Origin: Microcoleus sp036705565
GTDB taxonomy: Bacteria > Cyanobacteriota > Cyanobacteriia > Cyanobacteriales > Microcoleaceae
Strand: one strand, 5' to 3'
Length of the DNA: 64,000 nt
NCBI GenBank assembly: GCA_036705565.1
Contig: JAUBUY010000015.1
Shown here: positions 43,372 to 52,089 of the stretch, in pieces
Position numbering within the stretch: the stretch's first letter is position 1
Layout of the letters: each line of letters begins with the position of its first letter
Program-made: the position numbers and the translations under genes
Notes under the pieces: generated by a model
What the model saw: only the letters and a program-made list of their open reading frames with translations
What the model was told of the DNA's origin: nothing
Databases searched by the model: none

Positions 43372-43824
43372 TCAAACACTGACTGTTTCCCGCAACTTCT
43401 CAACAGCCACATCTAACGGAGGCAAACTAAAATCCTCAGCATCCATCAATTCCTTAACCTTCTCAAAAATCTCAACCTCCGCCTCTTCCTGATCCGTCAG
43501 CTTATCATAAAAATAAGGGTCAGTAAACCACTGCTCAAAAGCAAACCTTAACACCCCATTCGGGTCAAGCATAAACTGCCAATACTTAGAAACTCGGTTA
43601 TCAACTACTTCAAACAGCGGTGCAGGAGTCTGTATAGGATAATAACTGTAATTATCATCACAAATATAGTACCAAACTATTCCCTGCCACGATCGGATTG
43701 CATAAACAACATATTCCTTGCCAACAGTCAACGGCAATTCAACCTTTTTAGTATAACCTCTTGCCGGATCAATATAATTTTCCGGCAGAACTTCCCCAGT
43801 CTTAGCAATACAGCGAACAATCAT
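43372..43824 (-). CDS. Putative immunity protein of the 43836 toxin
   Basis: The 150-residue acidic protein has VGKEYVVYAIRSWQGIVWYY and ICDDNYSYYPIQTPAPLFEV, a short SH3-like beta-barrel pattern shared with a group of unannotated cyanobacterial and bacterial proteins beside Rhs-type toxin genes. The gene starts 11 bp after the stop of the toxin-like gene, in the same direction. The last third (KLTDQEEAEVEIFEKVKELM) is a charged helix. Immunity function is inferred from composition and position. Confidence 0.55.
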   Translation of the reverse strand: MIVRCIAKTGEVLPENYIDPARGYTKKVELPLTVGKEYVVYAIRSWQGIVWYYICDDNYSYYPIQTPAPLFEVVDNRVSKYWQFMLDPNGVLRFAFEQWFTDPYFYDKLTDQEEAEVEIFEKVKELMDAEDFSLPPLDVAVEKLRETVSV

Positions 43825-43835
43825 AACTTATCTAC

Positions 43836-44144
43836 CTATAAATTCTTAGGTGCTATTTTAGGATATTGTCGTTTAAACTTTAATTCAACTTGTTGCAAAA
43901 ATTTTGCATTTTCAAACCAGTGTATTTGTACGGAAGCTCCATTAATTGTAAAAGCCTGAATGCTGGTTATTTTGTACCAGTCTTCGGGATTACCTCCATA
44001 GAGGGCAACCAATCTGGAAACATCCCCTAGTATATCGTCAGGCCCGCCCTGAATTGCTCTACAATTACCAGCCTTAGCATCTTGCAACAGAAGTTGCTCC
44101 TGCAAATTTCTCGGACTCTCATCGGGAATAGCACCTTGATTCAC
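43836..44144 (-). CDS. Orphan Rhs/polymorphic-toxin C-terminal domain
   Basis: The 102-residue protein has NLQEQLLLQDAKAGNCRAIQ followed by GGPDDILGDVSRLVALYGGN, DWYKITSIQAFTINGASVQI and HWFENAKFLQQVELKFKRQY. The pattern 'LxxQLLLxDAKAG...DPRLxAxYGGxPxDWxKxxS...HWxxN...EFKFK' recurs at the C-termini of Rhs and hemagglutinin-type toxins, as I recall. No N-terminal delivery domain is present; it is a displaced toxin cassette. Catalytic residues are not assigned. The immunity candidate follows directly. Confidence 0.6.
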   Translation of the reverse strand: MNQGAIPDESPRNLQEQLLLQDAKAGNCRAIQGGPDDILGDVSRLVALYGGNPEDWYKITSIQAFTINGASVQIHWFENAKFLQQVELKFKRQYPKIAPKNL

Positions 44145-44170
44145 AATTTAACAGCTTCAAATATTGTTTG

Positions 44171-44377
44171 TCAAATACCATAAAAACTCATTTTAGCAGG
44201 TGCAGTTTCCGCGAGCAACTTACCCCGCGAAATCACATATCGAACCGCAGCGCGCCTCCTAATTGCATCATAACAATCCTCAGCATCCAACACAATCAAA
44301 TTTGCAGGTTTTCCCGCATCTATCCCATAATTATCATCTCCCAGATTGAGAGTTTTAGCACCGTTGACAGTGACCAT
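44171..44377 (-). pseudogene. Cytosine deaminase C-terminal remnant
   Basis: MVTVNGAKTLNLGDDNYGID and AGKPANLIVLDAEDCYDAIR, then RRAAVRYVISRGKLLAET, are the C-terminal blocks of cytosine deaminase (CodA, amidohydrolase superfamily). The whole metal-binding barrel (HxH, H, D) is missing. The fragment begins near the 3' end of the convergently oriented-free FkbM gene, which overlaps its frame by 16 nt. A deletion fused the two regions, leaving an inactive tail. Confidence 0.75.
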
Positions 44378-44439
44378 ATTAAAACAAAGGGAAATCAGCC
44401 TAGATTTCCCTGCACTTGCAATTCTTATCCTCTGCAATA

Positions 44440-45360
44440 TCAGTGTGTCATCCACTGTTGCAGGCGAGAAAATAAAGGACTCTCAGAATACAGCCAAACC
44501 ACATCATCAGTCATCTTTCCTCCTTGCGCTTTAGACAATTGTAACCGATGGCCCAAACCTTCCCGTTTCGCCTCCAAGTTAAAAGCTTCATAGCCAAAGT
44601 CACCCATCACAGAGCAAAGTTCTGCTACACTTGAACCAGCCCGTTCCAGATGACTTCCTACAACTTCTGTCAACACCGCAGGGCGAAGCTTTTGCAGCGT
44701 TTGGGAGAAACCTTTAATCACATTCACCTCAAACCCCTCCACATCAATTTTAATAAAAGTAGCACCAGGAAGATTATCTGGGAGCATTTCATCTCCGCGA
44801 TACACAGGTACTTGATACTGATTAGAAATCAGACTTCGATCTTTTTCTGGGAGTTGAGCGAAAGTACCCAAACCAGTAACATCTGTAGGCACTGTCAGTG
44901 TCAGTTCATTTCGCTCGTTAGAAAGCCCACACTGGTGCAGAGAAACTTTCTGCAATTCATTGTCTGTTACCGCAGCTTTTAATGTTTGAAACGCCAGAGG
45001 ATTTGGTTCAAAAGAGTGTACGCATCCCGTTGTTCCTGTATGATAAGCAGCCAAAAGAGTAATCATGCCCGTATTTGCCCCCGCATCAATAAAACTGTCC
45101 CCAGGCTGTACAGCATTTTGGATGAAAAGTTGCGTGGGCAAGTCATAATAACGGCCTAAAAAATAGCTCATGCGATCGTTCCACTTGGAAAGATCCATCG
45201 CCATCCGATAACCGTGGAACTTGCCTCGAATCTCCCGTATAGGAGCATTTTTCCACAAATCATCCCGGTACACCCCTGTGAGTGTCATCAATTTTCCCCA
45301 TCCAGGGAGTTCCCGGCGCGTATATGGTAAAATCAAAAGAGAATAGAGTGGATAATTCAT
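44440..45360 (-). CDS. FkbM family methyltransferase
   Basis: This 306-residue SAM-dependent methyltransferase (start MNYPLYSLLILPYTRRELPG at 45360) has GDSFIDAGANTGMITLLAAY (motif I), GCVHSFEPNPLAFQTLKAAV (acidic loop), GATFIKIDVEGFEVNVIKGF and LTEVVGSHLERAG. FkbM proteins O-methylate sugars or polyketides. The gene is complete, and its 3' end overlaps the cytosine-deaminase remnant's frame. It may modify surface polysaccharides. No glycosyltransferase cluster surrounds it, so its acceptor is open. Confidence 0.85.
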   Translation of the reverse strand: MNYPLYSLLILPYTRRELPGWGKLMTLTGVYRDDLWKNAPIREIRGKFHGYRMAMDLSKWNDRMSYFLGRYYDLPTQLFIQNAVQPGDSFIDAGANTGMITLLAAYHTGTTGCVHSFEPNPLAFQTLKAAVTDNELQKVSLHQCGLSNERNELTLTVPTDVTGLGTFAQLPEKDRSLISNQYQVPVYRGDEMLPDNLPGATFIKIDVEGFEVNVIKGFSQTLQKLRPAVLTEVVGSHLERAGSSVAELCSVMGDFGYEAFNLEAKREGLGHRLQLSKAQGGKMTDDVVWLYSESPLFSRLQQWMTH

Positions 45361-45459
45361 AATTATTAGACCTCTCCCAAAACTATTAAACACGGTTAAG
45401 CAGGTATAATCAGCTTCGTTGATATACTATCAAAATTCTACGATAAATTTTTCTTAAAT

Positions 45460-45951
45460 TCAGACAATCTCAAACTCCAGATTGTGATTTTTCACAAAAT
45501 CAAAAGTAAAATGGTCAACCACATTAGTATTGCTCAATTCCAGATTGTAAAAATCAACAAAATCCGCATCAAAATAAGGCCCAGCGTGCCAAGTCCCCAC
45601 ATCTAACTTAATAAAACAATTGCCCGGAATCCGAAAAGCAGCCATATCCTCTAAACTCGGTTTATAGCTATCCCCAGGAGGCGCAACCGCCATCAACCAA
45701 TCCTTCCCATCCAAAGAACCCAAACACTGAGTACATTGAACGTGCCGCGTAATTTTGCGAAACTTGCGACCTTCCTTATGGAGCCGCATAATGTAAAATC
45801 TAGGAACACCATTTTGCAAATTTAACTGAGCATCCTCAGCATCGAAAGACTTGCCATCAATAGCCGTAAAGATAACTTGACCGTAACTCCGAAAATTCTC
45901 CCGTGTCACCCATTGGGCAAACAACTGCTTAGTCGAAATTGATTCGCTCAT
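45460..45951 (-). CDS. Ureidoglycolate lyase-like protein
   Basis: The 163-residue product starts MSESISTKQLFAQWVTRENF at 45951 (the frame opens at 45990). It has HVQCTQCLGSLDGKDWLMAV and APPGDSYKPSLEDMAAFRIP, followed by GNCFIKLDVGTWHAGPYFDA. This is the cupin-like fold of ureidoglycolate lyase (AllA), with the H-x-x-C/T-Q and GTWHAGP segments. AllA converts ureidoglycolate to glyoxylate and urea. An N-containing ureide breakdown role is plausible but only inferred. No other allantoin genes are adjacent; AtzE/AtzG are 3 kb away. Confidence 0.8.
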   Translation of the reverse strand: MSESISTKQLFAQWVTRENFRSYGQVIFTAIDGKSFDAEDAQLNLQNGVPRFYIMRLHKEGRKFRKITRHVQCTQCLGSLDGKDWLMAVAPPGDSYKPSLEDMAAFRIPGNCFIKLDVGTWHAGPYFDADFVDFYNLELSNTNVVDHFTFDFVKNHNLEFEIV

Positions 45952-46102
45952 AAATCCCAACACCCCCTCCCTGCTTTCCATCAAAAACATTTTAATACAG
46001 TAACTCCTCTCTCTTCTCTTCTCTGTGCCCTCTGTGCCCTCTGCGGTTAATTAAATAAAAAAATCCAGTTCGCTTTCTCGATCGCCCAAAACACCCTTAC
46101 AA

Positions 46103-47593
46103 TCACGCATCAGCACACTGCTGCAAAAAACGAGCCGGAATATCAGGCCGAGCCCCCCAATGCAAATGCAAATAAGAAGCGTGCACCTGACAAACTCCCC
46201 AACCTTCAGCAACCGCCTCAACCTCCCCCCGCTTCCCATACCTCCAACTGTGATAAACTGGATTACTCGGTTCAACAGTTAAATGCGATCGATGAAACTC
46301 ATGTCCCCAAACCTCATCAAAAGCAGTTAACACCAAACTATCCCTCACCGCCACAGCTTCTCGGTATCCCAGCGTCAAACGCTTACCCATCGCAGCAGCA
46401 GTTTCCAACACACCCACCCCTGGCCAAGAAATGCCATCGAAGTCTACAATAGAATCGCACAAATACATCAAACCGCCGCACTCCGCATAAGTCGGCATTC
46501 CCGAAAAAATCGCCCTTCTTACCGCATCCCGAATTAAAACATTACCGCTCAATTTTTGAGCAAACACTTCGGGAAAACCGCCACCAAAATATAACCCTTG
46601 CACATTGTCAGGAAACACCGAGTCATCAAGGGGACTCCAAAATACCAACTGGGCACCCAACTCTTCCAACAAATCAAGATTGTCCTGATAGTAAAAATTA
46701 AAAGCCCGATCGCGCGCAACTGCAATCCTCACTCCAAATTGTTTTCCCAAACAGTTGACAACATCATCTTTTTGAGTTATAATTCCCGAAGGGAGACCGT
46801 GCCTACCCAAAAGTTGCTCAGACCCCTCATTTCGAGTTGCAGCCAACAAAGGCAAAAGTTGCTCCCAGTCAAAACTAACAGCAGCCAAATCAGCCAGTTT
46901 ATCGATCGCAGCATGAAGATTCGGCAACTCCTCAGCAGGAATCAAACCCAAATGTCGATCGGGAATACTAACAGCCTCATCCCTACGCAAAACCCCCAAA
47001 ATAGGTAAATTGAGCGGTTTTAGAGCATCTTGAAGCAGTTCCAAATGTCGATCGCTCGCCACCCGATTCAGCACCAAACCAGCGAATTTAAGTTCAGGGT
47101 TAAAAGAACGGAAACCGTGGGCGATCGCAGCCACAGAACCAGAGAGCCTGCTGCAATCTATCACAAACAATACCGGCAAATTCAGCAAATAAGCAACATG
47201 AGCCGTAGAAGCAAAGGAAAAATCATAATTGCCTGCTTCTTTTCGATAATTAATCCGTGTATCCGTGTCAAAATCCGTGTCGTGCCTTCCTGATTCCTGA
47301 TTCCTTCGACTCACTCCATCAAAGAGTCCCATCACCCCTTCAACTAAGGCATAATCGACATCTTGAATATGACGAGAAAAACACTTTTTTACATAAGATT
47401 CAGACGTTAATACCGGGTCTAAATTGCGACAGGGGCGACCGGTGACAAAAGCATGAAACATCGGGTCAATGTAATCGGGACCCACCTTAAAAGATTGAAC
47501 ATTCAAGCCGCGACGGATTAAATAAGCTAAAAGGGCGATCGTTACAGTAGTCTTTCCCGCACCGCTGCGTTCGCCAGCAATTACTAAAGCCAT
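46103..47593 (-). CDS. cbiA: Cobyrinate a,c-diamide synthase
   Basis: This 496-residue enzyme amidates the a and c side chains of cobyrinic acid (or hydrogenobyrinate) with glutamine and ATP in B12 synthesis. The N-terminal P-loop is ALVIAGERSGAGKTTVTIAL; the GATase domain has LYFGGGFPEVFAQKL and the catalytic Cys in YAECGGLMYLC, with the His/Glu pair in the HRSHLTVEP region. It is a usual cyanobacterial length. No cobalamin riboswitch is recognised upstream, and the neighbours are not cobalamin genes. Confidence 0.93.
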   Translation of the reverse strand: MALVIAGERSGAGKTTVTIALLAYLIRRGLNVQSFKVGPDYIDPMFHAFVTGRPCRNLDPVLTSESYVKKCFSRHIQDVDYALVEGVMGLFDGVSRRNQESGRHDTDFDTDTRINYRKEAGNYDFSFASTAHVAYLLNLPVLFVIDCSRLSGSVAAIAHGFRSFNPELKFAGLVLNRVASDRHLELLQDALKPLNLPILGVLRRDEAVSIPDRHLGLIPAEELPNLHAAIDKLADLAAVSFDWEQLLPLLAATRNEGSEQLLGRHGLPSGIITQKDDVVNCLGKQFGVRIAVARDRAFNFYYQDNLDLLEELGAQLVFWSPLDDSVFPDNVQGLYFGGGFPEVFAQKLSGNVLIRDAVRRAIFSGMPTYAECGGLMYLCDSIVDFDGISWPGVGVLETAAAMGKRLTLGYREAVAVRDSLVLTAFDEVWGHEFHRSHLTVEPSNPVYHSWRYGKRGEVEAVAEGWGVCQVHASYLHLHWGARPDIPARFLQQCADA

Positions 47594-47731
47594 AGTTCTA
47601 GGTTATTCACAAAAAATACATATTTAACGAACCGCGAAGACGCGTTAGGCGAAGCCGCGCGTAAGCGCTAGGGCGCGAAGGAAGAAGGGAGCATCTCACC
47701 TTTGCAGCCCTCCGCTAGAAATTGGAGTTTT

Positions 47732-47838
47732 GAGGCAGGAGGCAGGAGGCAGGAGGCAGGAGGAAAGGGGAAGAAGGAAAGAGGAAGAAGGAAAGAGGAA
47801 GAAGGAAGGAGCCAGAAGAAGGAAGGAGCCAGAAGAAG
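47732..47838. repeat. Polypurine tandem tract
   Basis: GGCAGGA is repeated about four times, then GAAGAAGGAAAGAG units and two copies of GGAAGGAGCCAGAAGAA. The whole stretch is purine on the plus strand over about 100 bp. The 47594-48114 spacer shows no gene. Confidence 0.8.
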
Positions 47839-48114
47839 TATTTTTACAAATATGAGATGCTCCCAGGAAGAATGAGAAGAAGAGAGGTAATTTAGTGGCT
47901 TTTGGGAAGTAATTTAGAGTTTTGAGTTAAATAACAGGATTAATTCAAAACTCCTAACTTAAAATTCATAACTCCTAAAAAAGTAGGGCAGACATTGCCT
48001 GCCCCACTGAATATTAACTCAATCCGTCTTGCTTATTCCTTTCTCCTTTCTCCTGATTCCATCCATCCGTTACATCCGTTACATCCGCTACACAATCCGT
48101 TGCCGAACTTCTTT

Positions 48115-49479
48115 TTACCGCTTAGCTAACTTCAGCATTTGAGCCGTCACTGCCAAACTTTCTTCGTAAAGCACATCTCGGCCCCAACTCTGGAGGTGCT
48201 GACCCAGCAACTGTTCCGTCACCTGATCGAACAGAGGACTCACCTGGTTAAACCGATCGGTTTGAGCGCCACCCTTTGTTTCCATCCGCATACAGCCGCC
48301 CGCTTCCGAACACAGAACCGTACCGCAGTCAGCCTTTTCGTTTGTAGAATTCAAACGCAGAGCAATCAAATCGCCCGCGACATCGCCCGAATCAGCAGTA
48401 GGAATAGCAGCCAACTCGGCTTCGATAACCCGTTCGTCCGGCCCCGCGAATTTAATTCGCTTGATGTGGTAATCGCCCTCTTCCTGTTTGAAAGCAACCG
48501 GACGCCACTGAAGCCGGCTCGCCAGCCAACCCAAATACATCAGCGCTTGAGTAGAATTGTCCTGTTCGTAATCGATCGTCACCCGATCGATTTCCCGAAT
48601 CGCAGCGCGACGTTCCGGGGCGTCAAAAGCCTCAGCAGCCAACTCCTGCCATGCGGCCAACCGGCGCCAATTCAGATCCGCGATCGGAATTCCCTCCTCG
48701 ATCAGACTTTGCATCAACAGCAATTCAGCTTCACACTCAGCAAAGCTGCTAGAGTCAACAATCACAGAACTGCTAACTGCCGCCAGCCGCTGGAACAAAC
48801 CTCGATCGGCATCAGGATTCGCCTTCCACCACAGCAGCGTCGGCAAATCAGCGATAGTCAACGCCGTCACAATGCCGCTCACCCGTTCCAGCGCAGCTTC
48901 CGTACCCCGCAGCGTAATGTACTCGCAGCAGATCAGATTGCCACTGGTGCGCTTGTGAACCGGACAATAAGCAGCCACTTGAGCCTGCACGCCCGTATCT
49001 TCCCCCGCTGTCGGGCACAGAGCAATAATCCGGCAGGGATTGGCAGCCACAATCGCGTCAGCCACCCCCGAACCCCCGGAACCCAAGCCACTCGATCCCA
49101 TCTCCTCGCCTGTGGAATTTTTGCGAGCCACTTCTTCCCGCAAAGTCGCCAGCAATTCAGCGTTAGGTTTGCCAGTTCTCGGCAGCCCATAAGCTTTTTG
49201 AGCCGCCCTGATGCTAGATGCCGTCATCGGCCCGGTAATACCGTCCACCGGCCCGTCGTAAAACCCCAGATCCGCCAATAACCGCTGAGTTTCTTCCGGT
49301 TCGTAGACTACAAAAGTAAAAGTTGTTGCCCTACTAGCGATCGGAAAATCGCCCTTCGACCCCGATTCTCTGTAACTTTCCCAAATTTGACTCAATTCGG
49401 CCTCTATTTGGTCGATCGACACATCTTTAGGACTTTGTAGCGAAACCAGAGGCGGAGCTTTCATCGGTGTCATCGTCAT
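48115..49479 (-). CDS. opcA: Glucose-6-phosphate dehydrogenase assembly protein OpcA
   Basis: OpcA (454 aa) is needed for assembly and redox activation of G6PDH in cyanobacteria. The product has DQIEAELSQIWESYRESGSK, a peptidoglycan-binding-like insert LLADLGFYDGPVDGITGPMT, ARLVEL-type CSEYITLRGTE as ICCEYITLRGTEAALERVSG, TLLWWKANPDADRGLFQRLA and MYLGWLASRLQWRPVAFKQE. It is the last gene of the fbp-tal-(insert)-zwf-opcA cluster, 160 bp after zwf. The 50-bp TTAGTCC heptamer tract lies between them. Length is standard. Confidence 0.94.
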   Translation of the reverse strand: MTMTPMKAPPLVSLQSPKDVSIDQIEAELSQIWESYRESGSKGDFPIASRATTFTFVVYEPEETQRLLADLGFYDGPVDGITGPMTASSIRAAQKAYGLPRTGKPNAELLATLREEVARKNSTGEEMGSSGLGSGGSGVADAIVAANPCRIIALCPTAGEDTGVQAQVAAYCPVHKRTSGNLICCEYITLRGTEAALERVSGIVTALTIADLPTLLWWKANPDADRGLFQRLAAVSSSVIVDSSSFAECEAELLLMQSLIEEGIPIADLNWRRLAAWQELAAEAFDAPERRAAIREIDRVTIDYEQDNSTQALMYLGWLASRLQWRPVAFKQEEGDYHIKRIKFAGPDERVIEAELAAIPTADSGDVAGDLIALRLNSTNEKADCGTVLCSEAGGCMRMETKGGAQTDRFNQVSPLFDQVTEQLLGQHLQSWGRDVLYEESLAVTAQMLKLAKR

Positions 49480-49506
49480 AAATCTTTTCTCCTTTCTTAT
49501 TAGTTA

Positions 49507-49552
49507 TTAGTCCTTAGTCCTTAGTCCTTAGTCCTTAGTCCTTAGTCCTTAG
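49507..49552. repeat. TTAGTCC heptamer tract
   Basis: Six tandem heptamers TTAGTCC lie between zwf and opcA, followed by two copies of TTAGTTAGCCGTTC. This is a second heptanucleotide repeat family, distinct from TAAAATC. Confidence 0.85.
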
Positions 49553-49641
49553 TTAGCCGTTCTTAGTTAGCCGTTCTTAGCTAATAACTAATACTAATGC
49601 TGACCTATAACTAAGGACTAATGACTGCTGACTAATGGCTC

Positions 49642-51171
49642 TTAAAGTCTTCGCCACTTGCGGCCATCTCTGTTAATTAGCAGTTCTGCTTCCGCAGGTT
49701 CCCAAGTACCGGCTTCGTATTTAGGAACCAAATCTTGGTCGTTGGACGATTCCCAAGCCATCAAGGCCGGCGTTACCACCCGCCAAGCTTCTTCCACTTC
49801 ATCAGAACGGGTAAACAAAGTTTGGTCGCCCAGCATACAATCAATTAACAGGCGATCGTAAGCATCCGAAGATGTCACCCCAAACGAAGAACCGTAACTG
49901 AAATCCATATCCACCGTCCGCGTCCGCAAATCCGGCCCCGGCATTTTCGCCTCAAACCTCAGCGAAATCCCCTCATTCGGATGCACCCGCATGGTCAAAA
50001 CGTTAGGAGTAGTTTGTTGGGCTGCGGACTGAAAAATTAGCAGCGGAACTTCCCGGAACTGAATCGCAATTTCGCTAACTTTTTTCGGCAACCGTTTGCC
50101 GGTTCGCAGGTAGAAAGGCACTCCCTGCCAGCGCCAGTTGTCAATCATAAACTTCATCGCCACAAAAGTCGGCGTTGTCGAATTGGGAGCCACCCCCGGT
50201 TCATCGTGATATCCTGGCACCTGTTTGCCCTTCATCCAACCTGCGGAATATTGACCCCGAATCGCTGAGAACTCCAAGTTATTCAAATCTGCCAAGCGAG
50301 TTGCTTGCAGAACTTTCATCTTTTCGGTGCGGATGCTGTCAGCGTCGAGCGAGTTCGGCGGTTCCATCGCCGTCAGACAGAAAATCTGCATCAAGTGGTT
50401 TTGCAGCATATCCCGCAACGCCCCAGAGGATTCGTAGTAACCGGCCCGGTCTTCTACGCCTACTGTTTCTGCAACTGTAATTTGTACGTGATCGACAAAT
50501 TGCCGATTCCACAGCGGTTCAAAAATCGCGTTAGCAAACCGGAACACCATTAAATTTTGAACAGTTTCTTTACCCAAATAGTGGTCTATCCGGTAAACTT
50601 GCTGTTCTTGGCAAACCTTCTGCACGACTCGGTTGAGAGCTTTTGCCGAACTCAAGTCGCGGCCGAAGGGTTTTTCAATTACCAAGCGGTGTTTTACTGG
50701 ATCGACCAGCATTTGAGCCGCGCCCAGTTGCCTAATTGCTTCTGGGAAAAAGTTCGGGGAAACTGAGAGATAAAATATGTGATTGCCGCGAGTTCTCCTT
50801 TCTTCGTCGATTTCCGCTAAGAAAGCTTTTAGTTTTTGATAGCTTTCGGGGTTGTCTATGTCGCCCGGACAGTAGTACAAACCTTTAGCGAATTCTTGCC
50901 AAAATTCTTCATTGCCAATCCCGCCGCCAAATTCTTCTATGCCTTCGCGCATTTGCTCGCGGAAGTAATCGTGACTCCAAGGGCGGCGGGCTACTCCCAC
51001 CACGGTAGTTTCCGGTGGCAAGCGTCGATCGCGCTTCATCTGATAAATTGCAGGTACCAGTTTGCGCTGGGTCAGATCCCCAGAAGCTCCGAAGATTACC
51101 AGAATTTGTGGTTCCGGCACTCGTTCTTTTCGCAAACCGACGCGCAGTGGGTTTTCAAGTATTGCGACCAT
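49642..51171 (-). CDS. zwf: Glucose-6-phosphate 1-dehydrogenase
   Basis: This 509-residue enzyme is the entry step of the oxidative pentose phosphate pathway, supplying NADPH in darkness and to N2-fixing or other dark metabolism. It has ILVIFGASGDLTQRKLVPAI (NADP-binding GASGDL), RIDHYLGKETVQNLMVFRFA (active-site RIDHYLGKE), and PFYLRTGKRLPKKVSEI. Its ATG lies 3 bp after the stop of the preceding coiled-coil gene, whose last codons contain the AGGAG that serves zwf. This means zwf now depends partly on translation through that gene. Confidence 0.97.
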   Translation of the reverse strand: MVAILENPLRVGLRKERVPEPQILVIFGASGDLTQRKLVPAIYQMKRDRRLPPETTVVGVARRPWSHDYFREQMREGIEEFGGGIGNEEFWQEFAKGLYYCPGDIDNPESYQKLKAFLAEIDEERRTRGNHIFYLSVSPNFFPEAIRQLGAAQMLVDPVKHRLVIEKPFGRDLSSAKALNRVVQKVCQEQQVYRIDHYLGKETVQNLMVFRFANAIFEPLWNRQFVDHVQITVAETVGVEDRAGYYESSGALRDMLQNHLMQIFCLTAMEPPNSLDADSIRTEKMKVLQATRLADLNNLEFSAIRGQYSAGWMKGKQVPGYHDEPGVAPNSTTPTFVAMKFMIDNWRWQGVPFYLRTGKRLPKKVSEIAIQFREVPLLIFQSAAQQTTPNVLTMRVHPNEGISLRFEAKMPGPDLRTRTVDMDFSYGSSFGVTSSDAYDRLLIDCMLGDQTLFTRSDEVEEAWRVVTPALMAWESSNDQDLVPKYEAGTWEPAEAELLINRDGRKWRRL

Positions 51172-51174
51172 TTC

Positions 51175-52020
51175 TTATTTTGCTCCTTCCATAGCTGTCA
51201 ACCTTACTGATAAATCCTGAATTATGGCTTCATATTTAGCCGTCAATTCTTTAATTTGAGCCTGATACTCAGATTTTATTTCGGCTCTGATTTCTTCCCT
51301 GAGTTCAGCCTTAAGTTCCTCTCTGAGTTCTCCCCTAACCTCCTCGCGAATTTTGTTCCTCTCAAAAGCCAGTCGAACTTCCCAATCCTTATCCCGCTGT
51401 AGCAGTTCAGCTTTTAGCTGCCTATTCTCTGAGCGCAACTGCTCTAACTCTAAAGCCACAGCAGCAGCACGCCTATCCCTTTCTCTGTTTTGCTGTCGGA
51501 TTTGCTCTCTGAGCCGCTGATTGTCCGATCGCAACTTCTCGACTTCCGAAGCACTATCTTTAGGCGTTCGCCCGTTTCCGTTTGAAGGAAATCGCCGCTC
51601 TACCAGGCGCTGAACTGCTGCACCAGTGGGCATACTATTAGGCGATAACTCCAGAGCTTCTTGCCAAATTTCGAGTTGTAGCTCTGGGGGTAATCCTGTT
51701 AGAGGACGGACTTGATTTTCCTTTGTCGGAATTTTGAGACCAATTGGTCTCAAAATTCCGACAACCTGCGCTGCTGAAATAAATCGATCTGCTGTCCGTC
51801 TTCCGATGCCCCAGTTGTCAAGGCAATAAGCCTCAAAAGTCTTGTGAGTTTCACGGTACAGTTTCTCTTCCCGAATCTCATCAAGGGCTTTGCCAACTTC
51901 GTAAAATATCTGAAGTCCATGTTCGACAATGGATTCTAGTTCTTGAAGCCTTGTCCGTTCAGCTACATCAAGTTGGGCAGTGCCATATTCGGTTTCTACT
52001 AGGGTATTGATAGTTTGCAT
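51175..52020 (-). CDS. Coiled-coil protein inserted before zwf
   Basis: This 281-residue protein has an N-terminal helical region (RTRLQELESIVEHGLQIFYE, KTFEAYCLDNWGIGRRTADR, FISAAQVV) like small DUF3102/plasmid-linked DNA-binding proteins, then a long coiled coil rich in E, R and Q (about 160-275: EEVRGELREELKAELREEIR). The segment GILRPIGLKIPTKENQVRPL (about residues 88-107) is encoded by the same sequence as the downstream 96-bp array unit. It lies in the fbp-tal-zwf-opcA cluster but has no known link to this pathway. The function is unknown. Confidence 0.72.
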   Translation of the reverse strand: MQTINTLVETEYGTAQLDVAERTRLQELESIVEHGLQIFYEVGKALDEIREEKLYRETHKTFEAYCLDNWGIGRRTADRFISAAQVVGILRPIGLKIPTKENQVRPLTGLPPELQLEIWQEALELSPNSMPTGAAVQRLVERRFPSNGNGRTPKDSASEVEKLRSDNQRLREQIRQQNRERDRRAAAVALELEQLRSENRQLKAELLQRDKDWEVRLAFERNKIREEVRGELREELKAELREEIRAEIKSEYQAQIKELTAKYEAIIQDLSVRLTAMEGAK

Positions 52021-52089
52021 GGCAATTCCTCAGCGGTCGGAGATGGAAAATTCGAGTTGGATCTTCTGGCGAGATTTCTGCTAGAGAAG

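Noticed and set aside
46103..47800. Cobalamin riboswitch upstream of cobyrinate diamide synthase
   Set aside because: No B12-box-like conserved core was found in the 47594-47731 region; only polypurine repeats follow.
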